Source of the DNA: VXRN01 sp963664365
Lineage (GTDB): Bacteria; Chloroflexota; Dehalococcoidia; Lucifugimonadales; UBA1123
DNA length: 64,000 nucleotides
Direction: 5' to 3'
Assembly (NCBI GenBank): GCA_963664365.1
Contig: OY761144.1
Span: forward strand, 3,100,001 to 3,164,000
The notes beneath the pieces were generated by a model. The model worked only from the letters and a program-made list of their open reading frames with translations, was not told where the DNA came from and searched no databases. This document shows positions 27,548 through 35,536 of the stretch, piece after piece. The position numbers and the translations under genes are program-made. Positions within the stretch are counted from its first letter, which is position 1. Each line of letters begins with the position of its first letter.

Positions 27548-28237
27548 ATGATCCGGCTGGAAGACGTCACAAAGATATACCGGATGGGCGAGGTCGAAGT
27601 CGGCGCGCTCCAGGGCGTCTCGCTCGACATCGACGAGGGCGAAATAGTGGCCATCATGGGGCCGTCCGGCTCGGGCAAATCGACGCTCATGAACGTCATC
27701 GGATGCCTTGACGTCCCAACGAGCGGTCGATACGTCCTGGACGGTCAGGACGTAGCCGGCGTGTCCGACAACCGGCTCTCCGAGATTCGGGGGCGGCAGA
27801 TCGGATTCGTCTTCCAGACCTACAACCTGCTTCCCAGGCTGACGGCGCGCGCCAACGTCGAGCTTCCGCTGGTATATGGGCACGGCTCCAACCGCAGACG
27901 GCGCGCTCTGGAGGCGCTCGACCGCGTCGGACTGGGAGACCGCGCCAACCACAAGCCCGCCGAGCTTTCCGGCGGCCAGCAGCAGCGCGTAGGCATAGCG
28001 AGGGCGCTCGTCAAGCAGCCTCGTATCCTGCTTGCCGACGAGCCGACGGGGAACCTCGACAGCCAGTCCAGCGAAGAGATCATGGAAATCCTCAAAGAGT
28101 TGAACCGCAACGAGGGGTTGACTCTAATACTGGTAACTCACGAGCGCGACATAGCAAGCCAGGCTGAGCGTGTCGTCTCGATGCTGGACGGCAAGGTCGT
28201 CAGCGACACCACGGCCAACTTGGAGGGAGCGTCATAA
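27548..28237 (+). CDS. MacB/LolD-type ABC exporter ATPase
   Basis: A 229-residue nucleotide-binding subunit: Walker A MGPSGSGKSTLMN, Q-loop FVFQTYNLLPRL, signature LSGGQQQRVGIARAL, Walker B ILLADEPTGNLD and the switch histidine VTHERD. The LLPRLTARANVELPL block is typical of MacB/LolD ATPases that power mechanotransmission exporters. It starts two bases after the adaptor stop, and its TAA overlaps the proposed start of the permease. Substrate unknown. Confidence 0.95.
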   Translation: MIRLEDVTKIYRMGEVEVGALQGVSLDIDEGEIVAIMGPSGSGKSTLMNVIGCLDVPTSGRYVLDGQDVAGVSDNRLSEIRGRQIGFVFQTYNLLPRLTARANVELPLVYGHGSNRRRRALEALDRVGLGDRANHKPAELSGGQQQRVGIARALVKQPRILLADEPTGNLDSQSSEEIMEILKELNRNEGLTLILVTHERDIASQAERVVSMLDGKVVSDTTANLEGAS

Positions 28238-29574
28238 ATCCCTTCGACACATTTCTGACCGCGATGTCGTCCCTGGCCTCCAACAAACTCCGCGCCGGGC
28301 TGACTTTGCTCGGCATAGTAATAGGCGTTACCGCGGTCATCACGCTCATGGCCATGGGCCGCGGAGTGCAGGAGTCCATCAGAGAAAGCATCGAGTCGCT
28401 GGGCAGCAACCTTTTGTACGTAACTCCGGGCCTGTCCGAGTCGGGAGGGGGCGCGTTCGCGTTCTTCCGCAACTTCGGCGGCGGCGCAGGCGATTCGGAG
28501 GCGCTGACCATGGACGACGCCTATGCCATGCTGGACACGGCCTACGCGCCGTCAGTGGCCGCGGTCGCCCCCGAAAAGAGTCCGTCGGCAGTGTCGGGGC
28601 AGGTCTTGGCGCGCGGAAATGAGACGTTCGCCGAGGTACTGGGAGTCACTCCCGAGTACGAGTTCGTGCGAAATCACCCCATCGGGTCCGGCTCATTCAT
28701 TTCGCACGGCCACGTTCTCAACAACTCCATGGTGGCGGTCATCGGGGCGAGCGTGGCGGAGGAACTCTTCGGCCAAAGAGACCCCATAGGCCAAACCATT
28801 CGGCTCAACGTCGAGTCCTTCCGCGTGGGCCCGGGCGGTCTAGGCGACGTGCTGGACATAGGCAGGCTGTTCACGGTGATCGGCGTCTTGGAGAGCCAGG
28901 AGGAGGGCATCGGACCGTTCGGCTCGGCAGATTACAAGGTGCTGGTGCCCATAACCGCCGTTCATTACAGACTCTCGATCGATCGCACCGTGCCGGGGGA
29001 GATTCGGGTCGATACCATCAACGTCCAGGCCGTGGACTCAGACAGCACCGAGAGCGCCGAACGCGAGATCACAGCCCTTCTCAGGCTGCGGCACCGCCTG
29101 ACCGAGGAGAACGACTTCACCGTCAGCGATCAGCAGCAGACCATCGAAACCCTGGAGGAGACGACCAACGTTCTGGTGCTGTTCCTCGGCAGCATCGCCG
29201 GAATAAGTCTGCTGGTCGGCGGCATCGGCATAATGAACATCATGCTCGTGTCCGTCACCGAGCGGACTCGGGAGATAGGAATTCGGAAGTCCATGGGCGC
29301 CAAGCGGCGCGACATACTGCTTCAGTTCGTGGTGGAGGCGTCTATGCTGAGCCTCACGGGCGGGCTTGTGGGCTTGGCGCTCGGCTTCGGCATATCGCGG
29401 GTACTCGACGGGCGAGGGGATTTCGGTCCCGGAGGCGAGTTCAACATGGTCGTTACGGGCGACGTCGCCCTTCTGGCTGTAATCGTCTCAGTCGCTATCG
29501 GCCTATTCTTTGGGATATATCCGGCGACGCGCGCCGCCAGGCTCCATCCGATAGACGCTCTCAGGTATGAGTAG
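28234..29574 (+). CDS. MacB-type ABC exporter permease
   Basis: About 446 residues: N-terminal membrane segment (NKLRAGLTLLGIVIGVTAVI), large extracytoplasmic MacB periplasmic core domain (~50-275), then three C-terminal segments including LVGGIGIMNIMLVSVTERTREIGIRK, the FtsX-like signature. Homologues begin NPFDTF.TA, which here precedes the first ATG (28264) by ten codons. The only in-frame candidate is ATA at 28234, eight bases after GGAGG and overlapping the ATPase stop as ATAA. I propose an ATA start, with 28264 as alternative. With the adaptor and ATPase it forms a tripartite-like exporter. Confidence 0.88.
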   Translation: MNPFDTFLTAMSSLASNKLRAGLTLLGIVIGVTAVITLMAMGRGVQESIRESIESLGSNLLYVTPGLSESGGGAFAFFRNFGGGAGDSEALTMDDAYAMLDTAYAPSVAAVAPEKSPSAVSGQVLARGNETFAEVLGVTPEYEFVRNHPIGSGSFISHGHVLNNSMVAVIGASVAEELFGQRDPIGQTIRLNVESFRVGPGGLGDVLDIGRLFTVIGVLESQEEGIGPFGSADYKVLVPITAVHYRLSIDRTVPGEIRVDTINVQAVDSDSTESAEREITALLRLRHRLTEENDFTVSDQQQTIETLEETTNVLVLFLGSIAGISLLVGGIGIMNIMLVSVTERTREIGIRKSMGAKRRDILLQFVVEASMLSLTGGLVGLALGFGISRVLDGRGDFGPGGEFNMVVTGDVALLAVIVSVAIGLFFGIYPATRAARLHPIDALRYE

Positions 29575-29599
29575 CTAGACAGAATCGAGGGATACGCAG

Positions 29600-30250
29600 A
29601 TGAACGCCAAATCTTTCATAATCATGGTAGCCGCCGTTGTGGTAGTGGGCATCGCTCTGGGAGGGACGTTCATCGGAGGCGTCGCGTTCGGACGCACCCA
29701 GACGGAGTCCGAGCCGCAGCAACCCGCATTTCCGCAAGCGCCGACGGCGCAGGGGCAAATGGTGATACAGGGCGGGGGCCGCGAGCCAACCCAAGCGGAG
29801 CTCCAAGAGATCAGGCAGCAGATTCGCCAGCAGGCCCAGGCGGGCGGCATCGATCCCGAGCAAGCGCGGCAAATCATCTCTCAAATCGGTCAGGGCGGCG
29901 GAGCAGGCGGGGGAGCGGCGGCCGGCGCCGGCACGGGAGCAGTAATCACAAGCGTGGCGGACGCGGGCGCGCGCACGATGGGAACCGTGAAGTCGGTCGA
30001 GGACGGCGTCCTCACCGTCGAGGGCTTCCAGGGCACGGTGACCGTCAACGTCGGCGCCGACACGTCTATACAGGGTCTGACCGAAGTGTCTCTCTCGGAA
30101 GACTATGTTGACTCCATGGCGGTCATCCTCGGAGAGAGAACGGAGTCCGGCGAATTCGACGCCACGTCCGTAATCATCCTGCCGGAAGGAATCCTCCCCG
30201 GAGCCGGCGGCTTCAGAAGGGCCGGCGGCGGTGGCGGCGGAGGGCAGTAG
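29600..30250 (+). CDS. Membrane-anchored Gln/Gly-rich protein with a DUF5666-like beta domain
   Basis: A 216-residue protein: one N-terminal membrane helix (~6-32), a Gln-rich segment (QEIRQQIRQQAQAGG), a Gly/Ala-rich stretch, then a small beta domain (about 130-195, GTVKSVEDGVLTVEGFQGTV and NVGADTSIQ) resembling DUF5666 OB-like domains. It ends in GGGGGGGQ. It follows the permease by 25 bp and closes the exporter operon, so it may be an accessory or cargo of the exporter. The DNA of its 3' end is partly duplicated at 32053-32097. Confidence 0.75.
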   Translation: MNAKSFIIMVAAVVVVGIALGGTFIGGVAFGRTQTESEPQQPAFPQAPTAQGQMVIQGGGREPTQAELQEIRQQIRQQAQAGGIDPEQARQIISQIGQGGGAGGGAAAGAGTGAVITSVADAGARTMGTVKSVEDGVLTVEGFQGTVTVNVGADTSIQGLTEVSLSEDYVDSMAVILGERTESGEFDATSVIILPEGILPGAGGFRRAGGGGGGGQ

Positions 30251-30483
30251 GGGCGCCAGAAATACGCACCCTGAAACGTCGCCACTCGTACTTGAAGCAC
30301 AGACGAGTTCTATGTAATGGGTGGCGATTGGCAGAAGTTATGCTAAAGTGTGTCAACCTCATAGTCAGCAGGCACGCGCGACTGGGTTGACGGTCTCGCG
30401 TACCTACACATACCAGGTGACATTAGATTGGGAAACAGTGAAGCAGATGGCGGAGTGGATCGTTTGCGCGAGGTGGTTGAGGC
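30251..30483. other. Intergenic region upstream of the AlbA_2 gene
   Basis: No gene seen. A TTGACG near 30385 has no clear -10 at the right distance. The region marks the left part of the block flanked by duplicated sequence. Confidence 0.4.
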
Positions 30484-31950
30484 ATGAACGTCAATAGGGA
30501 CAACGACCACCTTACCGGGCTGGTGCGAGAGCTGCGCAAACTGCCGCATGAGACTGAGTGGGTTGAGTTCAAGCTCAGTCACAGTGAGCCACAAGCTGTT
30601 GGGGAGTACATAGCCGCATTGGCCAACGCGGCCGCACTCAACGGTGAAACCCATGGATATGTACTCTGGGGTATTGAGGATGGAACCCACGCAATCATCG
30701 GCACGAGCTTCACACCGGCGACCGCGAAGAAAGGCAACGAACCGCTAGAGTCTTGGCTGTTGCAGATGCTGCGCCCACGCATTGACTTCCGCTTTCGCGA
30801 AGTTATGGTTGAAGGACAGCGCGTCGTGCTCCTAGAGATCGACCGTGCGGCACATCAGCCGGTCGCCTTCATGGGAACTGAGTTCATTCGCGTTGGAAGC
30901 ACCAAGAGGAAGCTCAAGGACTATCCTGAAAAGGAACGGACACTCTGGCGCATATTCGATCGGATAGGGTTTGAGGAGGGAATAGCCGCCGAACGTGTAG
31001 GTGGCGCAGAAGTCCTCCTCAGTCTCGACTATCCCGCGTACTTCGATCTGCTGGAGACGCCGCTCCCTGATGGCCGTAGCGCCATTCTCGATGCACTGCA
31101 GCGTGACGGGCTAATAGAGTTCAGCAAGGCGGGCGGATTCAACATCACGAACCTGGGGGCTATTCTGTTTGCTAGAAATCTCGCCGACTTCTCTCATCTG
31201 AAGCGCAAGGCCGTGCGTGTCATCCAGTACAATGGCAAAGATCGGACGGAGACGATCCGAGAACAGGAGGGTGGTAAGGGTTACGCCTCGGGGTTTGAAG
31301 GATTGATCGATTACATCGATGGGATCCTACCGACAAATGAGGTAGTCGAGAAGGCTCTGCGAAGGACGGCGCCTATGTTCCCGGAACTGGCCATCCGTGA
31401 GGTCGTCGCCAACGCTCTCATCCATCAGGACTTCTTTGCCACCGGCGCGGGACCGATGATAGAGATATTCGATGATCGCGTTGAGGTCACGAACCCCGGT
31501 GAGCCGCTCGTGGATACGCAACGCTTTTTGGATGCACCGCCCAAGTCCCGGAATGAGAAGTTGGCTTCACTGATGCGCCGGGTTCGCATATGTGAAGAAA
31601 GAGGCAGCGGGATCGACAAGGTTGTCTCCCAAGTCGAGTTGTACCAACTCCCGGCGCCGCTCTTTGAAGTTCCACCTGGTTCTACCCGTGTGGTCCTGTT
31701 TTCCCACAAGCCCATGGCCGACATGGACGCAGCAGAGCGGGTTCGGGCCTGCTACCTACACGCCTGCCTCAAGTACGTTATGCGAGACTTCCTGACCAAC
31801 GCGTCGCTCCGAGAGAGGTTTGGCATCAAGGAGAGCAACAAGGCCGTGGCCTCTCGCCGCATTCGTGAGGCCATACATGCGGAGAAGATTAAGCCGTTTG
31901 ACGAACATGCGCCTCGAAGGCTGATGAAGTATGTTCCATTCTGGGCTTGA
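30484..31950 (+). CDS. AlbA_2/Schlafen-like ATP-binding protein (RecG-like transcriptional regulator class)
   Basis: A 488-residue soluble protein. The N-terminal AlbA_2 (Slfn) domain shows ETEWVEFKLSH, AALANAAALNGETHGYVLWG and FIRVGSTKRKL. After a linker comes a degenerate GHKL-like (HATPase_c_4) region: ELAIREVVANALIHQDFF, then VEVTNPGEPL and ICEERGSGIDKV. A winged-helix-like tail ends the protein. Members are called ATP-binding or RNA-binding proteins and appear in accessory and defence settings; exact function unknown. The gene with its flanks lies between duplicated copies of the preceding gene's 3' end and 28-bp direct repeats, suggesting recent insertion. Confidence 0.88.
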   Translation: MNVNRDNDHLTGLVRELRKLPHETEWVEFKLSHSEPQAVGEYIAALANAAALNGETHGYVLWGIEDGTHAIIGTSFTPATAKKGNEPLESWLLQMLRPRIDFRFREVMVEGQRVVLLEIDRAAHQPVAFMGTEFIRVGSTKRKLKDYPEKERTLWRIFDRIGFEEGIAAERVGGAEVLLSLDYPAYFDLLETPLPDGRSAILDALQRDGLIEFSKAGGFNITNLGAILFARNLADFSHLKRKAVRVIQYNGKDRTETIREQEGGKGYASGFEGLIDYIDGILPTNEVVEKALRRTAPMFPELAIREVVANALIHQDFFATGAGPMIEIFDDRVEVTNPGEPLVDTQRFLDAPPKSRNEKLASLMRRVRICEERGSGIDKVVSQVELYQLPAPLFEVPPGSTRVVLFSHKPMADMDAAERVRACYLHACLKYVMRDFLTNASLRERFGIKESNKAVASRRIREAIHAEKIKPFDEHAPRRLMKYVPFWA

Positions 31951-31953
31951 TTT

Positions 31954-32097
31954 CAATTGACGGGTAATTGACAGGGCGGCTTCAGAATGACGATCCTAAC
32001 CGAAATCCAGCTTTGCAAGCGGGTTGACTCCAATTGACGGGTAATTGACAGGGCGGCTAAGGAGGGCCGGCGGCGGCGGAGGAGGGCAGTAGGGGGC
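31954..32097. repeat. 28-bp direct repeats and duplicated 3' end of the upstream gene
   Basis: CAATTGACGGGTAATTGACA plus GGGCGGCT occurs at 31954-31981 and 32031-32058. The second copy continues into a GGAGGGCCGGCGGCGG...GGGCAGTAGGGG segment (to 32097) that matches the end of the gene at 29600-30250. A shorter match, GCCGGCGGCGGTCAGTAGGG, occurs near 37947. The rest of 31951-32169 shows no gene. Confidence 0.75.
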
Positions 32098-32169
32098 TAT
32101 TGCGCGCCCTTGATCCTGGCCGCGACCCTCGCGAATGGATCAAGTCGTCCCCGCTCAAGGGGTTAGCCT

Positions 32170-33162
32170 CTATTTGAATGCCGCGACTACATCCTCTTCT
32201 ACGCGCTGGAAAGCCTCGACGTCGCCGGTCGGGATGGCGCCGAACATGATCTCGTCGACACCGGCGTCAACGAACTGGCCGATTCGATCGATGACGTGAT
32301 TTAGCGGCCCCGCCATCGACCCGGAGAGCCTCGGCTCCATCAGCGGTCCCTCATAGCCGCCCCAGCGTTTCATCGTTCCGGGACCGAGCCCCACGATGAA
32401 GCGTTCAGCCTCAGCCGCGTCGTCGGTTATCAACAGCGGCATGAGCAGGGTGTGCTTGATTTCCGACGGGTCTCGTCCGACGTTCTCGCAGTGCCGCTCG
32501 AGCACGCTAACCTTGTGCTGATAGAGCTCGAACGACATGCCGCGGCCAGACCAGCCGTCGACGTTCATGATGTCGCCGTGCATCGCCAGAGTGCGCAGCG
32601 TACGGCGTTCCCCGGTGCCGCCGACCATGATTGGAATATGCGGTTCTTGATAGCAGCCGGGCGATAGCTGCGCCTGGTCGAGCCGGTAATACTGGCCGTT
32701 GTAGTCCACCAGCCCGTCCGCGGTGAACAGCTTGCGGATCAGCTCGCACGCCTCCTGAAACCTGTCTGACCGCTCCTTCATCGAGGGGAAGTCCCAGCCG
32801 AAGGCGTCGTGCTCGCGCTCGTACCAGCCGGCGCCGAGCGCCAGAGTAAAACGCCCCTTCGAGGCCTGGTCCAGGGTCGTCGCCATCTTCGCCAGCAGCG
32901 CCGGATTGCGGTAGGTGTTGCCGAGCACCAGATGCCCCAGGCGGAGCTTCTCCGTCATGCCGGCGGCCACCGCGATGAGGGTATACCCTTCGAACGCCGT
33001 TCGGTGTTCCGTCTCGCGGTTTCCTTTGGGTCCCCACCCGGGGGGCAAGAAGTGATCGGCAAACCATAGGCTATCCCAGCGCCCCGCCTCCATTGTCTCG
33101 ATCGACGCGCGGATGTCGTCCCACGTCGTTCCATAGCAGTTGACCTGTACGCCAAATTTCAT
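32170..33162 (-). CDS. LLM-class (luciferase-like, probably F420-dependent) oxidoreductase
   Basis: A 330-residue TIM-barrel flavin/F420 enzyme. Start ATG at 33162 (MKFGVQVNC) has GGAGG upstream. Visible family blocks: EAGRWDSLWFADHFLPP, LRLGHLVLGNTYRNPALLAK, the cofactor turn FTLALGAGWYEREHDAFG and the IPIMVGGTGERRTL strand. In this family F420 or FMN binds in the barrel and a hydride is moved to or from varied substrates; substrate here unknown. It stands downstream of the first oligopeptide transporter on the same strand, 87 bp from it. Confidence 0.9.
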   Translation of the reverse strand: MKFGVQVNCYGTTWDDIRASIETMEAGRWDSLWFADHFLPPGWGPKGNRETEHRTAFEGYTLIAVAAGMTEKLRLGHLVLGNTYRNPALLAKMATTLDQASKGRFTLALGAGWYEREHDAFGWDFPSMKERSDRFQEACELIRKLFTADGLVDYNGQYYRLDQAQLSPGCYQEPHIPIMVGGTGERRTLRTLAMHGDIMNVDGWSGRGMSFELYQHKVSVLERHCENVGRDPSEIKHTLLMPLLITDDAAEAERFIVGLGPGTMKRWGGYEGPLMEPRLSGSMAGPLNHVIDRIGQFVDAGVDEIMFGAIPTGDVEAFQRVEEDVVAAFK

Positions 33163-33249
33163 TTTGCGCCTCCGTGTTTTTTGCCGGATGGAGAGTACCA
33201 CTAGATGAAGCGTCGGGTCAATTCACCCAGGGCGGCTTTGAGACCCACT

Positions 33250-34152
33250 CTACGATTCGCCGCCCCTGAGCCTGGGATCGAGCAGGTCTCTCACTGCGTC
33301 GCCGAACATGTTCACTCCGTAAATCACCACAGCGAGGCAAAGACCCGGATAAAGAGCCAGGGCTGGTTTCATCTCCATGTATCTGCGCCCTTCACCGCTG
33401 AGCATACCCCCCCAGCTGGGAACGTCAGGAGGAAGCCCAAATCCAAGGAAGCTCAGACCGGCCTCATCCAGGATTATCCATCCTATGTTTACCGAGAATA
33501 TGACGATTATAGGGGCCATGATATTGGGCATGACGTGCCGAATCAGCGTTCTTGGGTGACTACTGCCGATAGCCTCTGCCGCCAGAAAGTAGTCATTCTC
33601 CTTTATGCCGATAACGGCACTTCTTACTATTCTTGACGCGCCGATGCCGCTCAATATGCCTAAAACAAGTATTATCTGTAACATACCCCGCCCCACCAAA
33701 GACATTACATTTAGCAGTATTAGGAGCCCCGGGAAGGCCATCCAGCCATCAACAAACCTCTGAACTATGATGTCGAATCTACCGCCAAGAAATCCCGAAG
33801 GGACGCCTATTATTGCAGCGACAAATATGGCGACGGTAGTCCCCGCCAGGCCAACGATCATAGAGACGCGGGCCCCGTAGATAATGCGGCTAAGGATATC
33901 TCTTCCTAGCTGGTCCGCGCCCAGCAGGTACTTTGCTGATGGCGCCGCCAGCCTGTCTATCAGGTGAAGCTCATTCATCCCGTGGGGAGCCAAGAAGTCC
34001 GCGAAAATGCCGCTGAACAGCAGTATCAGGACTATGATCCCGCCGACAACCCCCAATGGCTTCTCCCCTACTAGCCTGGCGAAGAAGTCGGACAAGGCGT
34101 GGCGCCTCTTCGTTTCGACTTCTTCTAACGGGATATCTCTAAGCTGACTCAT
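33250..34152 (-). CDS. Oligopeptide/dipeptide ABC transporter permease, DppC type (cluster 1)
   Basis: A 300-residue inner-membrane subunit with the N-terminal OppC-like region, about six membrane segments, LLGADQLGRDILSRIIYGAR and the EAA loop (AAEAIGSSHPRTLIRHVMPN). Ends DLLDPRLRGGES. Start ATG at 34152, 13 bases after the DppB-type stop. Sequence of cluster 1 is visibly more AT-rich than its neighbours. No ATPase gene accompanies the cluster. Confidence 0.95.
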   Translation of the reverse strand: MSQLRDIPLEEVETKRRHALSDFFARLVGEKPLGVVGGIIVLILLFSGIFADFLAPHGMNELHLIDRLAAPSAKYLLGADQLGRDILSRIIYGARVSMIVGLAGTTVAIFVAAIIGVPSGFLGGRFDIIVQRFVDGWMAFPGLLILLNVMSLVGRGMLQIILVLGILSGIGASRIVRSAVIGIKENDYFLAAEAIGSSHPRTLIRHVMPNIMAPIIVIFSVNIGWIILDEAGLSFLGFGLPPDVPSWGGMLSGEGRRYMEMKPALALYPGLCLAVVIYGVNMFGDAVRDLLDPRLRGGES

Positions 34153-34165
34153 CTGTTTGCCTCGA

Positions 34166-35128
34166 CTACCTGTATCGCACCCTGGGGTCCAAATAGGCAT
34201 AGGAGATGTCCACCAGTAGATTCGCTACCACTACCCCGGACGCGATAACCAGATTTACTCCAGAGACCAAGGTATAATCTCTATCAGAAAGAGATACCAA
34301 CAGGAGACGACCTATCCCGGGCAGGGCGAATATCTGCTCTATAATTACGGCGCCGCCGACCAGCACAGGCAACTCCGCTCCTACTATGGTCACCACTGGA
34401 ATCAGCGCGTTCTTCAGGGCATGCCTCCTGACCACTAACCTCTCTTTGAGCCCCTTTGACCACGCAGTCCTGATGTAGTCCTGCCTCAGCACCTCCAGCA
34501 TCATGGTGCGAGTCATTCTCATGGTCGTTCCAGCCATAGCCATACCTAGAATGAAAGATGGGATGAAGAACTGCCCCAGGTTGCCCAGTGGGTCCTCCCT
34601 GAAAGGAATAAGCGCCACAGGTGGCGACCACCCCCACCAGATTGAGGGGTAGAGCATTATCATCGTTGCTATCCAGAAGCTCGGTATGGCGATAAAGATG
34701 ATAGCTATGCTACGTCCTGTATAGTCACCGACCGTGTCCTGCCGAATTGCCGAATAGATACCTATGGGCAGCGCCATCATTAGCGAAATCACTATGGCCA
34801 TGAGGCCAAGCTCAACAGTTGTGGCTACTTTACCGAAGATCGTCGTCACGACCGGTTCCCCAGTGCGCAGGGAATAACCCAGGCTACCGTGCAGAAAGAT
34901 ATCGCCTATCCAGCGACCGTATTGAACATACATTGGTACGTCCAACCCGAGGGCGCGTTCCAGCGCTTCGCGGTCCAATCCCCCCCCTGCCCGCTTCGCA
35001 AGCCCCCGCTGCATCATACTGTCTATTACGTCACCCGGTATGAGACTAATCATCAGAAAGACTATGATAGAGATAATGAAAAGAGTGGGTATCATCATCA
35101 GTAATCTTCTGATCAAGTAGCGATGCAT
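34166..35128 (-). CDS. Oligopeptide/dipeptide ABC transporter permease, DppB type (cluster 1)
   Basis: A 320-residue permease: MHRYLIRRLLMMIPTLFIIS at the start, MISLIPGDVID, the YGRWIGDIFLHGSLGYSLRT block, the EAA loop YIRTAWSKGLKERLVVRRHA, and YAYLDPRVRYR at the end. Pairs with the DppC-type subunit to form the channel for a solute delivered by the lipoprotein at 35537-37564. Confidence 0.95.
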   Translation of the reverse strand: MHRYLIRRLLMMIPTLFIISIIVFLMISLIPGDVIDSMMQRGLAKRAGGGLDREALERALGLDVPMYVQYGRWIGDIFLHGSLGYSLRTGEPVVTTIFGKVATTVELGLMAIVISLMMALPIGIYSAIRQDTVGDYTGRSIAIIFIAIPSFWIATMIMLYPSIWWGWSPPVALIPFREDPLGNLGQFFIPSFILGMAMAGTTMRMTRTMMLEVLRQDYIRTAWSKGLKERLVVRRHALKNALIPVVTIVGAELPVLVGGAVIIEQIFALPGIGRLLLVSLSDRDYTLVSGVNLVIASGVVVANLLVDISYAYLDPRVRYR

Positions 35129-35301
35129 ATCAGACCCCGGCAGTAGTACAGTTCGACACCACTTACTTTCCTATGGCATTTCTTGTTGTGCTTGTTCCCT
35201 TGGGCCATATTCCAGTCAGCCCCTTAGCCCAATACCTTTCAAAACCGTGCCAAACCGTCTCGTTAGCCAGAATTGAGGCCTTTACGGATGTCACCCATAA
35301 A

Positions 35302-35337
35302 AAAGTTTGCTGGGGGGTGTCCCCCTCAGCAAACTTT
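35302..35337 (-). terminator. Strong hairpin plus T-run between binding protein and permease (cluster 1)
   Basis: AAAGTTTGCTGGGGGG and CCCCCTCAGCAAACTTT pair as a 16-bp stem with one bulge and a three-base loop. On the minus strand it is followed by a TTTTTT tract. It lies between the binding-protein stop (35537) and dppB-like start (35128): a partial terminator that would make the binding protein more abundant. The 35129-35536 gap holds no credible gene; a 99-codon frame over the hairpin was rejected. Confidence 0.7.
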
Positions 35338-35536
35338 AGATCATGCGTGACATGGCCACACAACCATGTCATTCCTTCGTCCTTCCGCGGAAGGATCAGG
35401 ACGGCGTCTGAGGCATATTGAGGCGAAGATTCTCCCGTACGCTTTGTATGCTCGCAGGCCACAGAGTATTCGGTCGCTTCGCTCCCTTAGAATGACATCT
35501 CACATACGCTTCTCTGTTATCCCGAAGAGCCAGGCG

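Noticed and set aside
35163..35462. A 99-codon minus-strand frame in the gap of ABC cluster 1
   Set aside because: It reads through a 16-bp hairpin and common intergenic repeat sequence, has no ribosome site and no recognisable protein motif.
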